Under the pieces are notes generated by a model that saw only the letters and a program-made list of their open reading frames with translations, had not been told where the DNA came from and searched no databases. From positions 1-64,000 of the forward strand of contig JAILRU010000135.1 in assembly GCA_024697945.1 (NCBI GenBank): a DNA stretch of 64,000 bases, in the 5' to 3' direction. The position numbers and the translations under genes were made by a program. This document shows positions 1-9,410 of this stretch, piece by piece (position 1 is the stretch's first letter; each line of letters opens with the position of its first letter). The stretch is from Bacteroidaceae bacterium. Its GTDB lineage: Bacteria; Bacteroidota; Bacteroidia; Bacteroidales; Bacteroidaceae.

Positions 1-225
1 AAGGTGGAGGTCAGTGCCAGCGATAGTGAAATCCGCGTAAAAGACAACGGCAGCGGCATGTCGCCTGACATCCTCGAACATGCTTTTATTCCTTTCTTTA
101 CCACAAAACCTACCGGCACAGGCATCGGCCTCAGTCTTTGTCGGCAAATCATCCTCAAACATGGCGGCACGATTCGCGTGGAGAGTCAGGAAGGCTGCGG
201 CACGACCTTCATCATCAAACTGTAA
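1..225 (+). CDS. Sensor histidine kinase, C-terminal HATPase domain (5' truncated by window edge)
   Basis: Open from base 1 in frame 1; VKDNGSGMSPDILEHAFIPFFTTKPTGTGIGLSLCRQIILKHGGTI matches HATPase N/G1/G2 boxes; stop at 223-225. Confidence 0.9.
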   Translation, partial: KVEVSASDSEIRVKDNGSGMSPDILEHAFIPFFTTKPTGTGIGLSLCRQIILKHGGTIRVESQEGCGTTFIIKL

Positions 226-320
226 AGCTGTGCCTTTCCGCACGTCATTGAGCGAAACCGCACACAACTCAGAAAACTTTGTTTCTCGTAACTTGCGTAG
301 AGTCAGAGCTTTATTATTTT

Positions 321-337
321 GGCATGGTTCTTGATAT
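321..337 (+). promoter_or_regulatory. Possible sigma-54 (-24/-12) promoter upstream of ABC permease
   Basis: TTGGCATGGTTCTTGAT; GG at 323-324 and G at 335 with 12-nt spacing; resembles YTGGCACGRNNNTTGCW; ATG at 371. Confidence 0.45.
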
Positions 338-370
338 ATAGAAGGTAAAATAAACTCTTAAACTCACAGA

Positions 371-2761
371 ATGAAACAAGCATTTCGCATCATCTCCCGC
401 ATGAAGGGCTATACCGCCCTCTCGCTTCTAGGCCTCATCATCTCCCTCAGCGGCACCGTCATCATCAGCCGCTACCTGTATCAGGAGTGGACCATCGACC
501 ACTGGATGCCGGACCTGGACAGGACTTACATCTTGTGCCAACGCTACGTCAATGGCATTTTGGGGGATGAGCCAACGCCTGGTTTGGCTTGGAATCCCAA
601 CAATACAAAGGGCTTCGTGTCGCCTACTTTGGGGCAGAGCGACGTGGAGGCTTTCTCGGATGTTCATCTGCTGCAGAATGGCTCCTACATCATATTGGAT
701 AATGACGAGACCATAACAGCCCCCACTATCAGCGTTGACAGCAGTTTCGTTGATGTCTTTCCGCTACAGGCTATGGAGGGCACATTGGTGCTGCGTACAG
801 AGGGGCAGGCCATCGTGAGCGATGACTTCGCTCGTCGCCACTTCCCGGGCGAGAGTGCTGTGGGGAAGACCATGAAAATGGGCGACGAGAACATATTGCA
901 TACCATCGTGGGCGTATTCCGTCAGCCATCAGGCAAGAGCACCGTCCACTTCGATGTTGCCAACTATGCACGCAGGGACTGGTGGGTTGGCAATGCCCTT
1001 AACTTTACGATGATAAAGCTGGCGAAGGGCGCGAGCATGGAGGCATATAACGAGCGGCAGCCCAGGAATTCATGGGGAGGCCCTAATCCAGAGTTCCATT
1101 TTATGCTTGTGCCCTATACAGGAAACTTGAGAAGGCTGGTTGAGAGATATGGACAGGAATTCCGAACCATTCCTTCGCTGAGTCCGTGTAGCAGTCTGCA
1201 GTACCTGTGGATGCTATTCGGTGTGGCAGTTCTGCTCTTCCTCGTCGGCATCTTCAACTTCCTGAACTTGTATGCTGTGATGCGCAGCCACCGCCGCCAC
1301 GAGCTGGAGGTGCGCCGCATCTTCGGCGCCTCGCGTTGGGACATCTTCTGTCAGCTCTATGCCGAGACGTTCCTGCTCGCTTTGCTCACGATGATAGGCG
1401 TATGGACCGTCGTGGAGCTTATGGAGCCGCTGCTCACCACCTATTATAATATAGAGGTCTTGCCGCAAAGGACGTTCGATGTGGGGCTGACTGTAGCGAT
1501 AGTCTTTGGCTTGCCACTGATAGTAGGTTTCATTCCACGGAGGCTCCCCACCTTCGGGGAGGGGCTGGGGGTAGGCATCCAATTCTTCATCTCCCTGACC
1601 CTCATTACCGTCAGCATCTACATGATGCGTCAGTTGCACCTGATGATGGAAGGCGACCCAGGCTACAGGACGGAGGGCATCCTCCACATCGTCCCCAAGC
1701 CCAGGGAAGACTACAACCGCATCAGGAAGGATGACAACGGGAATAGATACATCGTCGATAACAGCAGCGGAGAAAAGGCTATGGCTGTCTTGAAGAAGCT
1801 GAGGGAATGCCCCTACATCCAAAGCATCATCAAGGACCCTGACATGATAAGTGCCGGTGAACTGATGGAAATAGAGGGGCATAAGCTGGTATGCAAGGAA
1901 ATGTGCCACAAAACGATGGAGATGTTCGGGCTGACATTGCTGGAAGGAAGAGAATTAAACGATACCTTGGACGACTACTCATACAACTGCCTGCTCAATG
2001 AAACAGCAGTACGACGTTTGGGACTGAAGGACTGGCGAAGCGGGAAGGTGCAACTCCCGGAACGATGGTGGACGTCAGCCAATGAGGATTGCTCAGAGAA
2101 TCCCCCCTACAACGTAGTAGGCATCGTGAAAGACTTCCACCCCGGTCGTCTCTCAGAGCCACAGCCTCCCATCATCTTCTTCCCAACCCTGAACTGGGAC
2201 AGTCAGACGATGGACTTCCTGCCCGATGACTTGCTACTGAGCATTGCTTCGGGCTGCGAGGAGGATGCAATAAAGTACCTGCGCCAGATGAACAAGGAGG
2301 TATGGGGAACAGAAGACCTGGAATACCAATGGCTCTCCGACCAAAAGGATGAACTCTACCGCGAGGACCGTCGAACAGCCCGCATCTTCTTCACCTTCTC
2401 GTTCCTGGCGATTGCCGTGACTTGCCTCGGAGTGCTCGGCCTGATGATGTTCGATGTGCGCCGCCGCTACCGCGAGATAGCGCTCCGCAAAGTGAACGGT
2501 GCCACGTTCCTCGACATCGCCCTGCTGCTCTCGCGCCGCTACCTTATTATATTGGCTGTTGCCGCTACCGTCAGCATTCCCGTCTCGCTCATCGGCCTGC
2601 ACCAGCTGATAACGCGCTACTATACCATCCACGCCACCATCGCCTGGTGGATTCCCCTCCTGAGCATCCTCATCGTCCTGCTGCTCTGCGCCCTCACCCT
2701 CTGGCAACAAGTATGGAAGGCAACAAGAATCAAACCCTATGAAGTATTAAAGGAAAACTAA
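371..2761 (+). CDS. ABC transporter permease, FtsX/MacB-like
   Basis: 796 aa; N-terminal TM, large extracytoplasmic domain, C-terminal FtsX TM block; followed by paralog and ABC ATPase. Confidence 0.9.
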   Translation: MKQAFRIISRMKGYTALSLLGLIISLSGTVIISRYLYQEWTIDHWMPDLDRTYILCQRYVNGILGDEPTPGLAWNPNNTKGFVSPTLGQSDVEAFSDVHLLQNGSYIILDNDETITAPTISVDSSFVDVFPLQAMEGTLVLRTEGQAIVSDDFARRHFPGESAVGKTMKMGDENILHTIVGVFRQPSGKSTVHFDVANYARRDWWVGNALNFTMIKLAKGASMEAYNERQPRNSWGGPNPEFHFMLVPYTGNLRRLVERYGQEFRTIPSLSPCSSLQYLWMLFGVAVLLFLVGIFNFLNLYAVMRSHRRHELEVRRIFGASRWDIFCQLYAETFLLALLTMIGVWTVVELMEPLLTTYYNIEVLPQRTFDVGLTVAIVFGLPLIVGFIPRRLPTFGEGLGVGIQFFISLTLITVSIYMMRQLHLMMEGDPGYRTEGILHIVPKPREDYNRIRKDDNGNRYIVDNSSGEKAMAVLKKLRECPYIQSIIKDPDMISAGELMEIEGHKLVCKEMCHKTMEMFGLTLLEGRELNDTLDDYSYNCLLNETAVRRLGLKDWRSGKVQLPERWWTSANEDCSENPPYNVVGIVKDFHPGRLSEPQPPIIFFPTLNWDSQTMDFLPDDLLLSIASGCEEDAIKYLRQMNKEVWGTEDLEYQWLSDQKDELYREDRRTARIFFTFSFLAIAVTCLGVLGLMMFDVRRRYREIALRKVNGATFLDIALLLSRRYLIILAVAATVSIPVSLIGLHQLITRYYTIHATIAWWIPLLSILIVLLLCALTLWQQVWKATRIKPYEVLKEN

Positions 2762-2762
2762 T

Positions 2763-5123
2763 ATGAAACAAGCATTTCGCATCATCTCCCGCATGAAGGG
2801 CTATACAGCCCTCTCCCTGCTGGGTCTCATCATCTCGCTTAGCGGCACCGTCATCATCAGCCGCTACCTCTATCAGGAGTGGACCATCGACCACTGGATG
2901 CCGGACCTGGACAGGACGTATGTATTGATGGAAGAAAGATCTGGTGATAATCCTTACCCGGCAATGTTCTATAAAAGCTTTCTCGGGCGTGCAGAACTCC
3001 AGTCGCCTTTGGACGGACAGAACGAGATAGAGTATTTCTCGTATGCGAGCACCTACACGACGCTGCAATTGAAACTGGATGGGGAAGAGATGCTGAAGCC
3101 GCTGGCCTTGAAGGCTGACAGCATGTTCCACAGGTTCTTCCCCCTGAAGGCTGTGGCTGGCACGTTGGTATTGCGCCACGAAGGGGATGCCATCATCAGC
3201 GAAGAACTGGCTGCACGGCTCTTTCCCGAGGGGGAGGCTGTTGGGCAGACCCTGACGACGGACAACGGACAACTGCGCACTGTTATCGGCGTCTTTCGGA
3301 AACCCGCCTCGAAGCTTTCGCTGAACTTCGACTATGTAGAGTACGAAGCAGAATATGCCTACAATAATCAGGGCAGTGTCTTCTATATGGTCAGACTTCA
3401 CCCAGGGGCCAGCGTGAAGACCTACAACAAACGCCAACCCGTACAGACTCCCAACGTATTCGAAATGGAGGGGCGTACACTGCGTTTTCAGCTGGCTCCA
3501 TACGAAGGACTGCTTTCACAGCTATGGGGCGAAAGGGACGTTACCGTTAGGAGTGTCAGCTCGCCCAAATACCTGTGGATGCTCTTCGCCGTCGCCGTCC
3601 TGCTCTTCCTCGTCGGCATCTTCAACTTCCTGAACCTCTTTGCCGTGATGCGCAGCCACCGACGCCACGAGCTGGAGGTGCGCCGCCTCTTCGGTGCCTC
3701 GCGCCTCGACATATTCTCGATGCTCTACATGGAGAACCTGCTCATCAGCGCTCTTGCCATGCTTGGTGTGTGGATGGTCGTCGAGCTGATTACGCCGCAC
3801 ATGAAGGACTGGTTCAGCATTGAGCAGATGAGCATGCCCCTCTTCGACACGACGCTGTCACTCTCAATCATATTTATATTGCCTCTTATAGCAATCGTAG
3901 GAAGGTTGGGCAAGGCTGGGGCAAGGTCTTTCCTTTTCCTCCAATACTTCATATCCATCACCCTCATCACCGTAAGCCTCTACCTGATGCGGCAACTGCA
4001 CTTCATGATGGGCAGCGACCCTGGCTACCGTACCGAGAATATCCTGAATTGTACACCCTATCCTTCACGAACATGGACGGGAAGCGGCGGGCCCACTATG
4101 GATTGGTTCGAAACAATGAAGAACGACAGCAAGCTACTGAACGACCGCCTGACGGCATGCCCGCATATCAAAAGCTTCTGCTCCTCAGGATACATTTATA
4201 AAATGGGTAACGAGTTGTCGGTCAATAATGTCTCGCTTGAATACCAAAGCATAAGCCCGCAGCAGATGGAGATGTACGGTCTGGAAGTCGTTCAGGGTCG
4301 GGCTTTCAACGACACACTGGACACCAGACAACAATATCGCTGCCTCCTGAACGAAACAGCTATCCGACAACTGGGCATCAAGGACATTGAGAAAGAGACG
4401 GTTCTGCCTGCAAGGCGTCTGTGGTGGATTTTTGACTACACGACTGGCAGGATGCCCGATGAACAACCGCTCGTGCCCTACGAGATAGTGGGTGTAATAC
4501 GCGATTACCATCCTGGCAAACTATCCGAACCTCAACCCGGCATGTTCTTTGCTTATCGTAAGGAAGAACCTGACAGACTGAATGGTTCTGAGGTGGCGGT
4601 CGAAGTTATGCCCGGGCATGAGAAGGAAGCTATTGAATACATACAGAAGACGTCGCGCGAAATCTTCCATGTGGAGGAATTGCCTTATCATTGGCTCAAA
4701 GATGATGTAGCCAGCCTCTACGAGGAGGACCGTCGCACAGCCCGCATTTTCTTCACCTTCTCGTTCTTGGCAATTGCCGTAACCTGTTTGGGAGTCCTCG
4801 GTCTGATGATGTTCGACGTGCGACGTCGCTACCGCGAGATAGCACTCCGTAAGGTCAATGGCGCCACCTTCCTCGACATCGCCTTGCTGCTCTCACGCCG
4901 CTACCTTATTATATTGGCTGTTGCCGCTACCGTCAGCATTCCCGTCTCGCTCATCGGCCTGCATCAGTTGATAACGCGCTACTATACCATCCACGCCACC
5001 ATCGCCTGGTGGATTCCGCTCGTGAGCATCCTCATCGTCCTGCTGCTCTGCGCCCTCACCCTCTGGCAGCAAGTGTGGAAGGCAACACGCATCAAACCCT
5101 ATCAAGTACTCAAAGAAAACTAA
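2763..5123 (+). CDS. ABC transporter permease, FtsX/MacB-like (tandem paralog)
   Basis: 786 aa; N- and C-terminal blocks nearly identical to the preceding ORF, middle divergent. Confidence 0.9.
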   Translation: MKQAFRIISRMKGYTALSLLGLIISLSGTVIISRYLYQEWTIDHWMPDLDRTYVLMEERSGDNPYPAMFYKSFLGRAELQSPLDGQNEIEYFSYASTYTTLQLKLDGEEMLKPLALKADSMFHRFFPLKAVAGTLVLRHEGDAIISEELAARLFPEGEAVGQTLTTDNGQLRTVIGVFRKPASKLSLNFDYVEYEAEYAYNNQGSVFYMVRLHPGASVKTYNKRQPVQTPNVFEMEGRTLRFQLAPYEGLLSQLWGERDVTVRSVSSPKYLWMLFAVAVLLFLVGIFNFLNLFAVMRSHRRHELEVRRLFGASRLDIFSMLYMENLLISALAMLGVWMVVELITPHMKDWFSIEQMSMPLFDTTLSLSIIFILPLIAIVGRLGKAGARSFLFLQYFISITLITVSLYLMRQLHFMMGSDPGYRTENILNCTPYPSRTWTGSGGPTMDWFETMKNDSKLLNDRLTACPHIKSFCSSGYIYKMGNELSVNNVSLEYQSISPQQMEMYGLEVVQGRAFNDTLDTRQQYRCLLNETAIRQLGIKDIEKETVLPARRLWWIFDYTTGRMPDEQPLVPYEIVGVIRDYHPGKLSEPQPGMFFAYRKEEPDRLNGSEVAVEVMPGHEKEAIEYIQKTSREIFHVEELPYHWLKDDVASLYEEDRRTARIFFTFSFLAIAVTCLGVLGLMMFDVRRRYREIALRKVNGATFLDIALLLSRRYLIILAVAATVSIPVSLIGLHQLITRYYTIHATIAWWIPLVSILIVLLLCALTLWQQVWKATRIKPYQVLKEN

Positions 5124-5133
5124 TAAGTATAAT

Positions 5134-5808
5134 ATGATTAAGACTATCAATCTCCAGCGCGCATTTACTACAGAAGAGGTGCGCACTATCGCCCTGAACG
5201 GCGTGAACCTTGAAATCAACGAAGGCGAGTTCGTCGCCATCATGGGCCCCAGCGGCTGCGGTAAATCAACATTGCTGAACATCCTCGGACTCCTGGATGC
5301 CCCGACAGGCGGACAATATCTGCTCGGCGGACAGGATGTGACACCACTCAGCGAACCCGAACGCGACAAGCTGCGCAAAGGACTCATCGGCTTCGTCTTC
5401 CAGAGCTTCAACCTCATCGATGACCTCAGCGTGGAGGAGAACATCGAACTGCCGCTGCTCTACATGCGTCTGCCCAAAGCCGAGCGGCGCAAGCGAGTGG
5501 AGGAAGCCATGCGGCGTATGGACATCAGCCACCGTGCTAAGCATTTTCCCCGTCAGCTAAGCGGCGGTCAGCAGCAGCGTGTCGCCATCGCCCGAGCTGT
5601 CGTCTCGCGTCCGAAGCTCATCCTTGCCGACGAGCCGACGGGCAATCTCGACTCGAAGAACGGTCGCGAGGTGATGGACCTGCTCAGCCAGCTGCACGAC
5701 GAAGGTGCCACCATCGTCATGGTCACCCACTCCCAGCGCGACGCCAGTTACGCCCAGCGCATCGTCAACCTTAGCGACGGACAAATCGTCACGGAAGTGG
5801 AAATGTAA
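5134..5808 (+). CDS. ABC transporter ATP-binding protein (LolD/MacB-type)
   Basis: Walker [10 protein letters not shown], signature LSGGQQQR, Walker [14 protein letters not shown]. Confidence 0.97.
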   Translation: MIKTINLQRAFTTEEVRTIALNGVNLEINEGEFVAIMGPSGCGKSTLLNILGLLDAPTGGQYLLGGQDVTPLSEPERDKLRKGLIGFVFQSFNLIDDLSVEENIELPLLYMRLPKAERRKRVEEAMRRMDISHRAKHFPRQLSGGQQQRVAIARAVVSRPKLILADEPTGNLDSKNGREVMDLLSQLHDEGATIVMVTHSQRDASYAQRIVNLSDGQIVTEVEM

Positions 5809-5811
5809 ATC

Positions 5812-5878
5812 ATTAAGAATTAAGAATTAAGAAAGAAGAATTAATTATGAATTGTGAATTATGAATTATGAATTAATT
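5812..5878. repeat. Heptanucleotide array (ATTAAGA x3, then ATTATGA/ATTGTGA x4)
   Basis: Direct 7-nt periodicity; overlaps the tolC-like start codon at 5861. Confidence 0.9.
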
Positions 5879-7282
5879 TCTGCATTTCTTCTTTTCTTCA
5901 TTCCTACATTCCTATTCGCTCAGGACTCGTTGCTGCTGACGCTCAGAGAGACGGTGGAGATGGCGCAGAAGCAGTCGAATGACGCCTTGGCGGCAAAGCA
6001 CTCGCTGGAAGCGGCTGAATGGAACTTCCGCTACTATCAGGCGAACTACCTGCCGTCGGTATCGCTCTCGTCATCGCCTTCGCTGAACCGTCAGGTCAGT
6101 AGCATCACGCAGCCCGATGGTACCAATGTTTTTGTGCGGCAGAACCAGTTGAGTACCGACCTTTCGCTTAGCATCAGACAGAATGTGGCACTGACGGGCG
6201 GCACGCTGTTCGTGAACAGCAACATCTACCGTCAGGACGAGTTCGAACAACACACACACGGCTACAGCACCGTACCGTTTTCCGTCGGCTACCAGCAAAG
6301 CCTCTTCGGTCACAACAGTCTGAAGTGGGCGCGGCGCACGGAACCGCTTCGGGTGCGTATTGCCCGGAAGCAGTATCAAGAGACGATGGAACTGGTGGCA
6401 GCAAGGGCAAGCAGTTACTTCTTCTCGCTGGCTTCTGCCCAGACGAACCTCGACATTGCCCGTCAGAATTACGCCGTGAGCGACACCCTGCACCGCTATG
6501 CCCAGCGCCGCTACGAACGGGGTAGCATCACGGAGAACGAAATGCTGCAATTGGAGGTGAACCGGCTGACGGAGGAGACGAACCAACTGAATGCGGAAGC
6601 AGAGGTCGAGGAGTCGATGCTGGCACTCAAATCCTATTTGGGCATAAAGGAAGCGGTTTCGCTTAGGGTTGTGCCCGACACACTGATTCATGATGTCGTT
6701 ATCGATGCGAACGAGGCGCTGGCGCTCGCACTCGAGAACAATCCCGACCCCGACCAACTGCGCCTCAACGTTCTGGAGAGCCAAAGCTCGCTGGCTTCTG
6801 CTAAGGCGAGTCGCGGTTTGAAAGCCGACCTGTATGTGCAGTTCGGCCTCTCGCAGACGGGAACGACGCTCGGCGAAGCATTCTCCCGACCGCTCAATCA
6901 GCAGTACGGCAGTCTGACGCTCTCGTTGCCGCTCTTGGATTGGGGACGCGGCAAAGGGCAGGTGCGTGTGGCAAAGTCTCGACTGGAACTGACGCAAACG
7001 CAAAGCGAGCAAGCGATGGAGGATTTCCGATTGAACGTATTGAAGATGGTCAGTCGATACAACCTGCAAGGCTATCGTGTCCGCATCGCCTACAAGACGA
7101 GAGAGACTGCCTTGCGTCGCTACGACGTGGCACGGTGGCTGTATGTGCAGGGACGCTCGTCGCTTTTGGAACTGAACACAAGCATCAGCGAGAAAGACAA
7201 TGCGCAACGGGCTTTCATCAGTGCCCTCAGCACGTACTGGAGCCTTTATTACGGATTGAGAAGCCTGACTTTAAAGAATTGA
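5861..7282 (+). CDS. TolC family outer membrane efflux protein
   Basis: 473 aa, signal peptide MNYELISAFLLFFIPTFLFAQ, coiled-coil OEP pattern; between ABC and HlyD genes. Confidence 0.9.
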   Translation: MNYELISAFLLFFIPTFLFAQDSLLLTLRETVEMAQKQSNDALAAKHSLEAAEWNFRYYQANYLPSVSLSSSPSLNRQVSSITQPDGTNVFVRQNQLSTDLSLSIRQNVALTGGTLFVNSNIYRQDEFEQHTHGYSTVPFSVGYQQSLFGHNSLKWARRTEPLRVRIARKQYQETMELVAARASSYFFSLASAQTNLDIARQNYAVSDTLHRYAQRRYERGSITENEMLQLEVNRLTEETNQLNAEAEVEESMLALKSYLGIKEAVSLRVVPDTLIHDVVIDANEALALALENNPDPDQLRLNVLESQSSLASAKASRGLKADLYVQFGLSQTGTTLGEAFSRPLNQQYGSLTLSLPLLDWGRGKGQVRVAKSRLELTQTQSEQAMEDFRLNVLKMVSRYNLQGYRVRIAYKTRETALRRYDVARWLYVQGRSSLLELNTSISEKDNAQRAFISALSTYWSLYYGLRSLTLKN

Positions 7283-7284
7283 CA

Positions 7285-8523
7285 ATGGATATAAAGTTAC
7301 CAAAGAAGCCTTGGTACGTAAGGTACCGCATGTATCTCATGGGCGGAGCTGTGCTTGTCGCCCTGATTGTCTATGCCTTGGTGCTGCAACTTGGACCGCG
7401 AACGTTGAAGGTAGAGATTGACGACGCGCAGATAGCGGTGGCCGAGGAAGGCGAGTTCCTGGAATACATTGACGTGAACGGCGTGGTCTGCCCTGCAACA
7501 AGCATGCGAGTGAACGCGAAGGAAGGCGGCACGGTGGAGCAAATCTGCTGCCACAACGGCGATGTCCTGAAACGAGGTGATACCATTCTCGTTCTTTCTA
7601 ACCCGAAAGTTTTGGAGGAAATGGCTGCGGAACGACAGAACTACGAGCTGCAACAGATGCAGCACCGTCAGCAACTCATCGAGATGCAGCAGAAGAGCAT
7701 CACCCTCCGCAGCCAAGCCCTACAGGCAGACTTTGAACTGAAGAAAATGGAACAGGACTATGAACTGGCCAAGGAGGAGGCGCAGATGGGAGTGAAAAGT
7801 CAGGCGCAGCTGAGGGTAGCAAAAGACGAATACGAATACAACCGCCGCCGAACGCTGTTGAACATTGAGAGCTTGCATCAGGATTCAGTGCTGAACGTGA
7901 TTAACCGTCAGCTCATCCAGCAACAGATGGCGATGGAGGCGCAGAAGCTTGGGAACAGCAACCGCCGTCGCGAGGCTCTCGTCATTCTGGCTCCTACCGA
8001 GGGACAGATTAGTAACCTCAACGCCGTCATTGGTGGACAGGTGTCTGCTGGCGAACAAGTGGGCGAAATCGGTGTGCTGACAGATTATAAGGTGACGGCG
8101 CGTCTGAATGAATACTACATAGACCGCATACAAACTGGTCTTCCTGCCACAGCCACGCTGAAAGGTCGTAAGCTTTCCTTTGAGGTCAGCCGCATTACAC
8201 CACAGATACAGGAGCATAGCTTTGCTGTTGAACTGAGAGGGGAGAGTGCAAATCTCCGCTTGGGACAAAGCCTCCATCTGCAAATCGAGCTTGGCACACC
8301 TGAGCAGCGACTCATCATTCCTCGTGGGAACTTTTACGCGCAGACGAGCGGCCAATGGATTATGAAGGTCGATGAAACAAGGCACTCAGCCCGTCGCGTC
8401 CCCATCAAACTGGGGCGTCAGAACACAGAACGATATGAGGTCATAGAGGGACTTCATGCAGGTGACCATGTTCTTGTCAGTGGCTATGAAGCCTTCGGTG
8501 ACGCTGAGGTCGTGACATGGTGA
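7285..8523 (+). CDS. HlyD/MacA family periplasmic adaptor
   Basis: MDIKLPKKPWYVRYRMYLMGGAVLV TM segment, biotinyl-lipoyl-like and coiled-coil regions; ATG at 7285 is 3 nt after the preceding stop (the 6940 ORF start is over-extended). Confidence 0.88.
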   Translation: MDIKLPKKPWYVRYRMYLMGGAVLVALIVYALVLQLGPRTLKVEIDDAQIAVAEEGEFLEYIDVNGVVCPATSMRVNAKEGGTVEQICCHNGDVLKRGDTILVLSNPKVLEEMAAERQNYELQQMQHRQQLIEMQQKSITLRSQALQADFELKKMEQDYELAKEEAQMGVKSQAQLRVAKDEYEYNRRRTLLNIESLHQDSVLNVINRQLIQQQMAMEAQKLGNSNRRREALVILAPTEGQISNLNAVIGGQVSAGEQVGEIGVLTDYKVTARLNEYYIDRIQTGLPATATLKGRKLSFEVSRITPQIQEHSFAVELRGESANLRLGQSLHLQIELGTPEQRLIIPRGNFYAQTSGQWIMKVDETRHSARRVPIKLGRQNTERYEVIEGLHAGDHVLVSGYEAFGDAEVVTW

Positions 8524-8599
8524 TAATTCATTATCAACCCCACGTTGTTTCTTGGATTAGTTTTTCCTACTCGCCTATTCGTGACGGATGACAGGGACT

Positions 8600-8736
8600 T
8601 ATTGAATCCAATGGAAATACGCATAGGCGGCAATCTCCAACCCAATCGTTATGATTGACAGGATAGAAAGGGAGCCGACGATGTAGAACAGGCTTTGTGA
8701 CAGCCAGCCCCCCTGACGAACAAACGACCAGTCGCG
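8600..8736 (-). pseudogene. Orphan C-terminal fragment of a membrane protein
   Basis: Stop-to-stop frame RDWSFVRQGGWLSQSLFYIVGSLSILSIITIGLEIAAYAYFHWIQ* with no ATG; TGA at 8737-8739 immediately upstream. Confidence 0.45.
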
Positions 8737-8742
8737 TCATTT

Positions 8743-9016
8743 TTGCGGAAAGGTAGCTCCGCAATTGTGCAATAGCCTTTGCGCAAAATTCCAAAGGCTT
8801 TTGTCAGAATCAGCATTGGGAGGCAACTATTTCTACTGTGCGTAGAAAAACTTTTTCCTCCGAAGAGAAAAAAATATTCCCACGAAGGGAAAAAAACGTA
8901 GGGACGTAATGGCAAAAACGGCGCTTTGCTCGTTGCAAAGATAGTGTTTGCAGCGTGTAAACACTATTCTTGCAGGCTGCAAAAGCCGTTTTTGCAATCA
9001 CTTTCCAAAAGGATTG
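8743..9016. repeat. 11-nt-period intergenic array, alternating partly complementary units (22-nt hairpins)
   Basis: From 8830: tttctactgtg|cgtagaaaaac|tttttcctccg|aagagaaaaaa|atattcccacg|aagggaaaaaa|acgtagggacg|... 17 contiguous 11-nt units to 9016; 22-nt dyad TTGCGGA-N8-TCCGCAA at 8743-8764. Confidence 0.85.
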
Positions 9017-9062
9017 TGACATTAAATAGTCGCTCCACCTACATAAAAATTTTTCATGATTT

Positions 9063-9123
9063 TAATGTCACAATGTCATACCTATTGACATACAGCAGTT
9101 TGCGGCGTGACATTGTGACATTA
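9063..9123. repeat. Perfect 16-bp inverted repeat, 29-nt loop
   Basis: TAATGTCACAATGTCA (9063-9078) / TGACATTGTGACATTA (9108-9123); related ATTGTGACATTA at 9014-9025. Confidence 0.9.
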
Positions 9124-9166
9124 GAGTGCCAATTTTAACACCAATTTAACGATATTTCACATCTTT

Positions 9167-9406
9167 TTACATAAAAATCGCCCCAAAATCATAGGTTTTC
9201 TCCCCTCCCACAACCGATGTGCTGCTGAAGCCCGAGAAGGCCTCCTTGGCATCGAGGACGCCTGTGACAAACAGAATGCCAATGGCACAGAGAAACACCC
9301 AGTCGGAGCGCAACTTGGTGAACAGCAGGACACTGAACATGCCCAGCACTGTAACGATAGTTATCCAGGCATCAATTCCGAAGCCTAAGAACATAAATGA
9401 TTCCAT
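9167..9406 (-). pseudogene. Truncated N-terminus of SLC13-family transporter (duplicate of downstream-numbered gene)
   Basis: LGFGIDAWITIVTVLGMFSVLLFTKLRSDWVFLCAIGILFVTGVLDAKEAFSGF aligns with the N-terminus of the 9763-11556 product, then ends after about 80 aa. Confidence 0.75.
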
Positions 9407-9410
9407 GAAA

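Noticed and set aside
6071-7207. 378-aa minus-strand ORF
   Set aside because: Antisense shadow of the tolC-like gene.
6940-7284. N-terminal extension of the HlyD-like ORF
   Set aside because: Overlaps the TolC-like gene; the natural start with TM segment is 7285.
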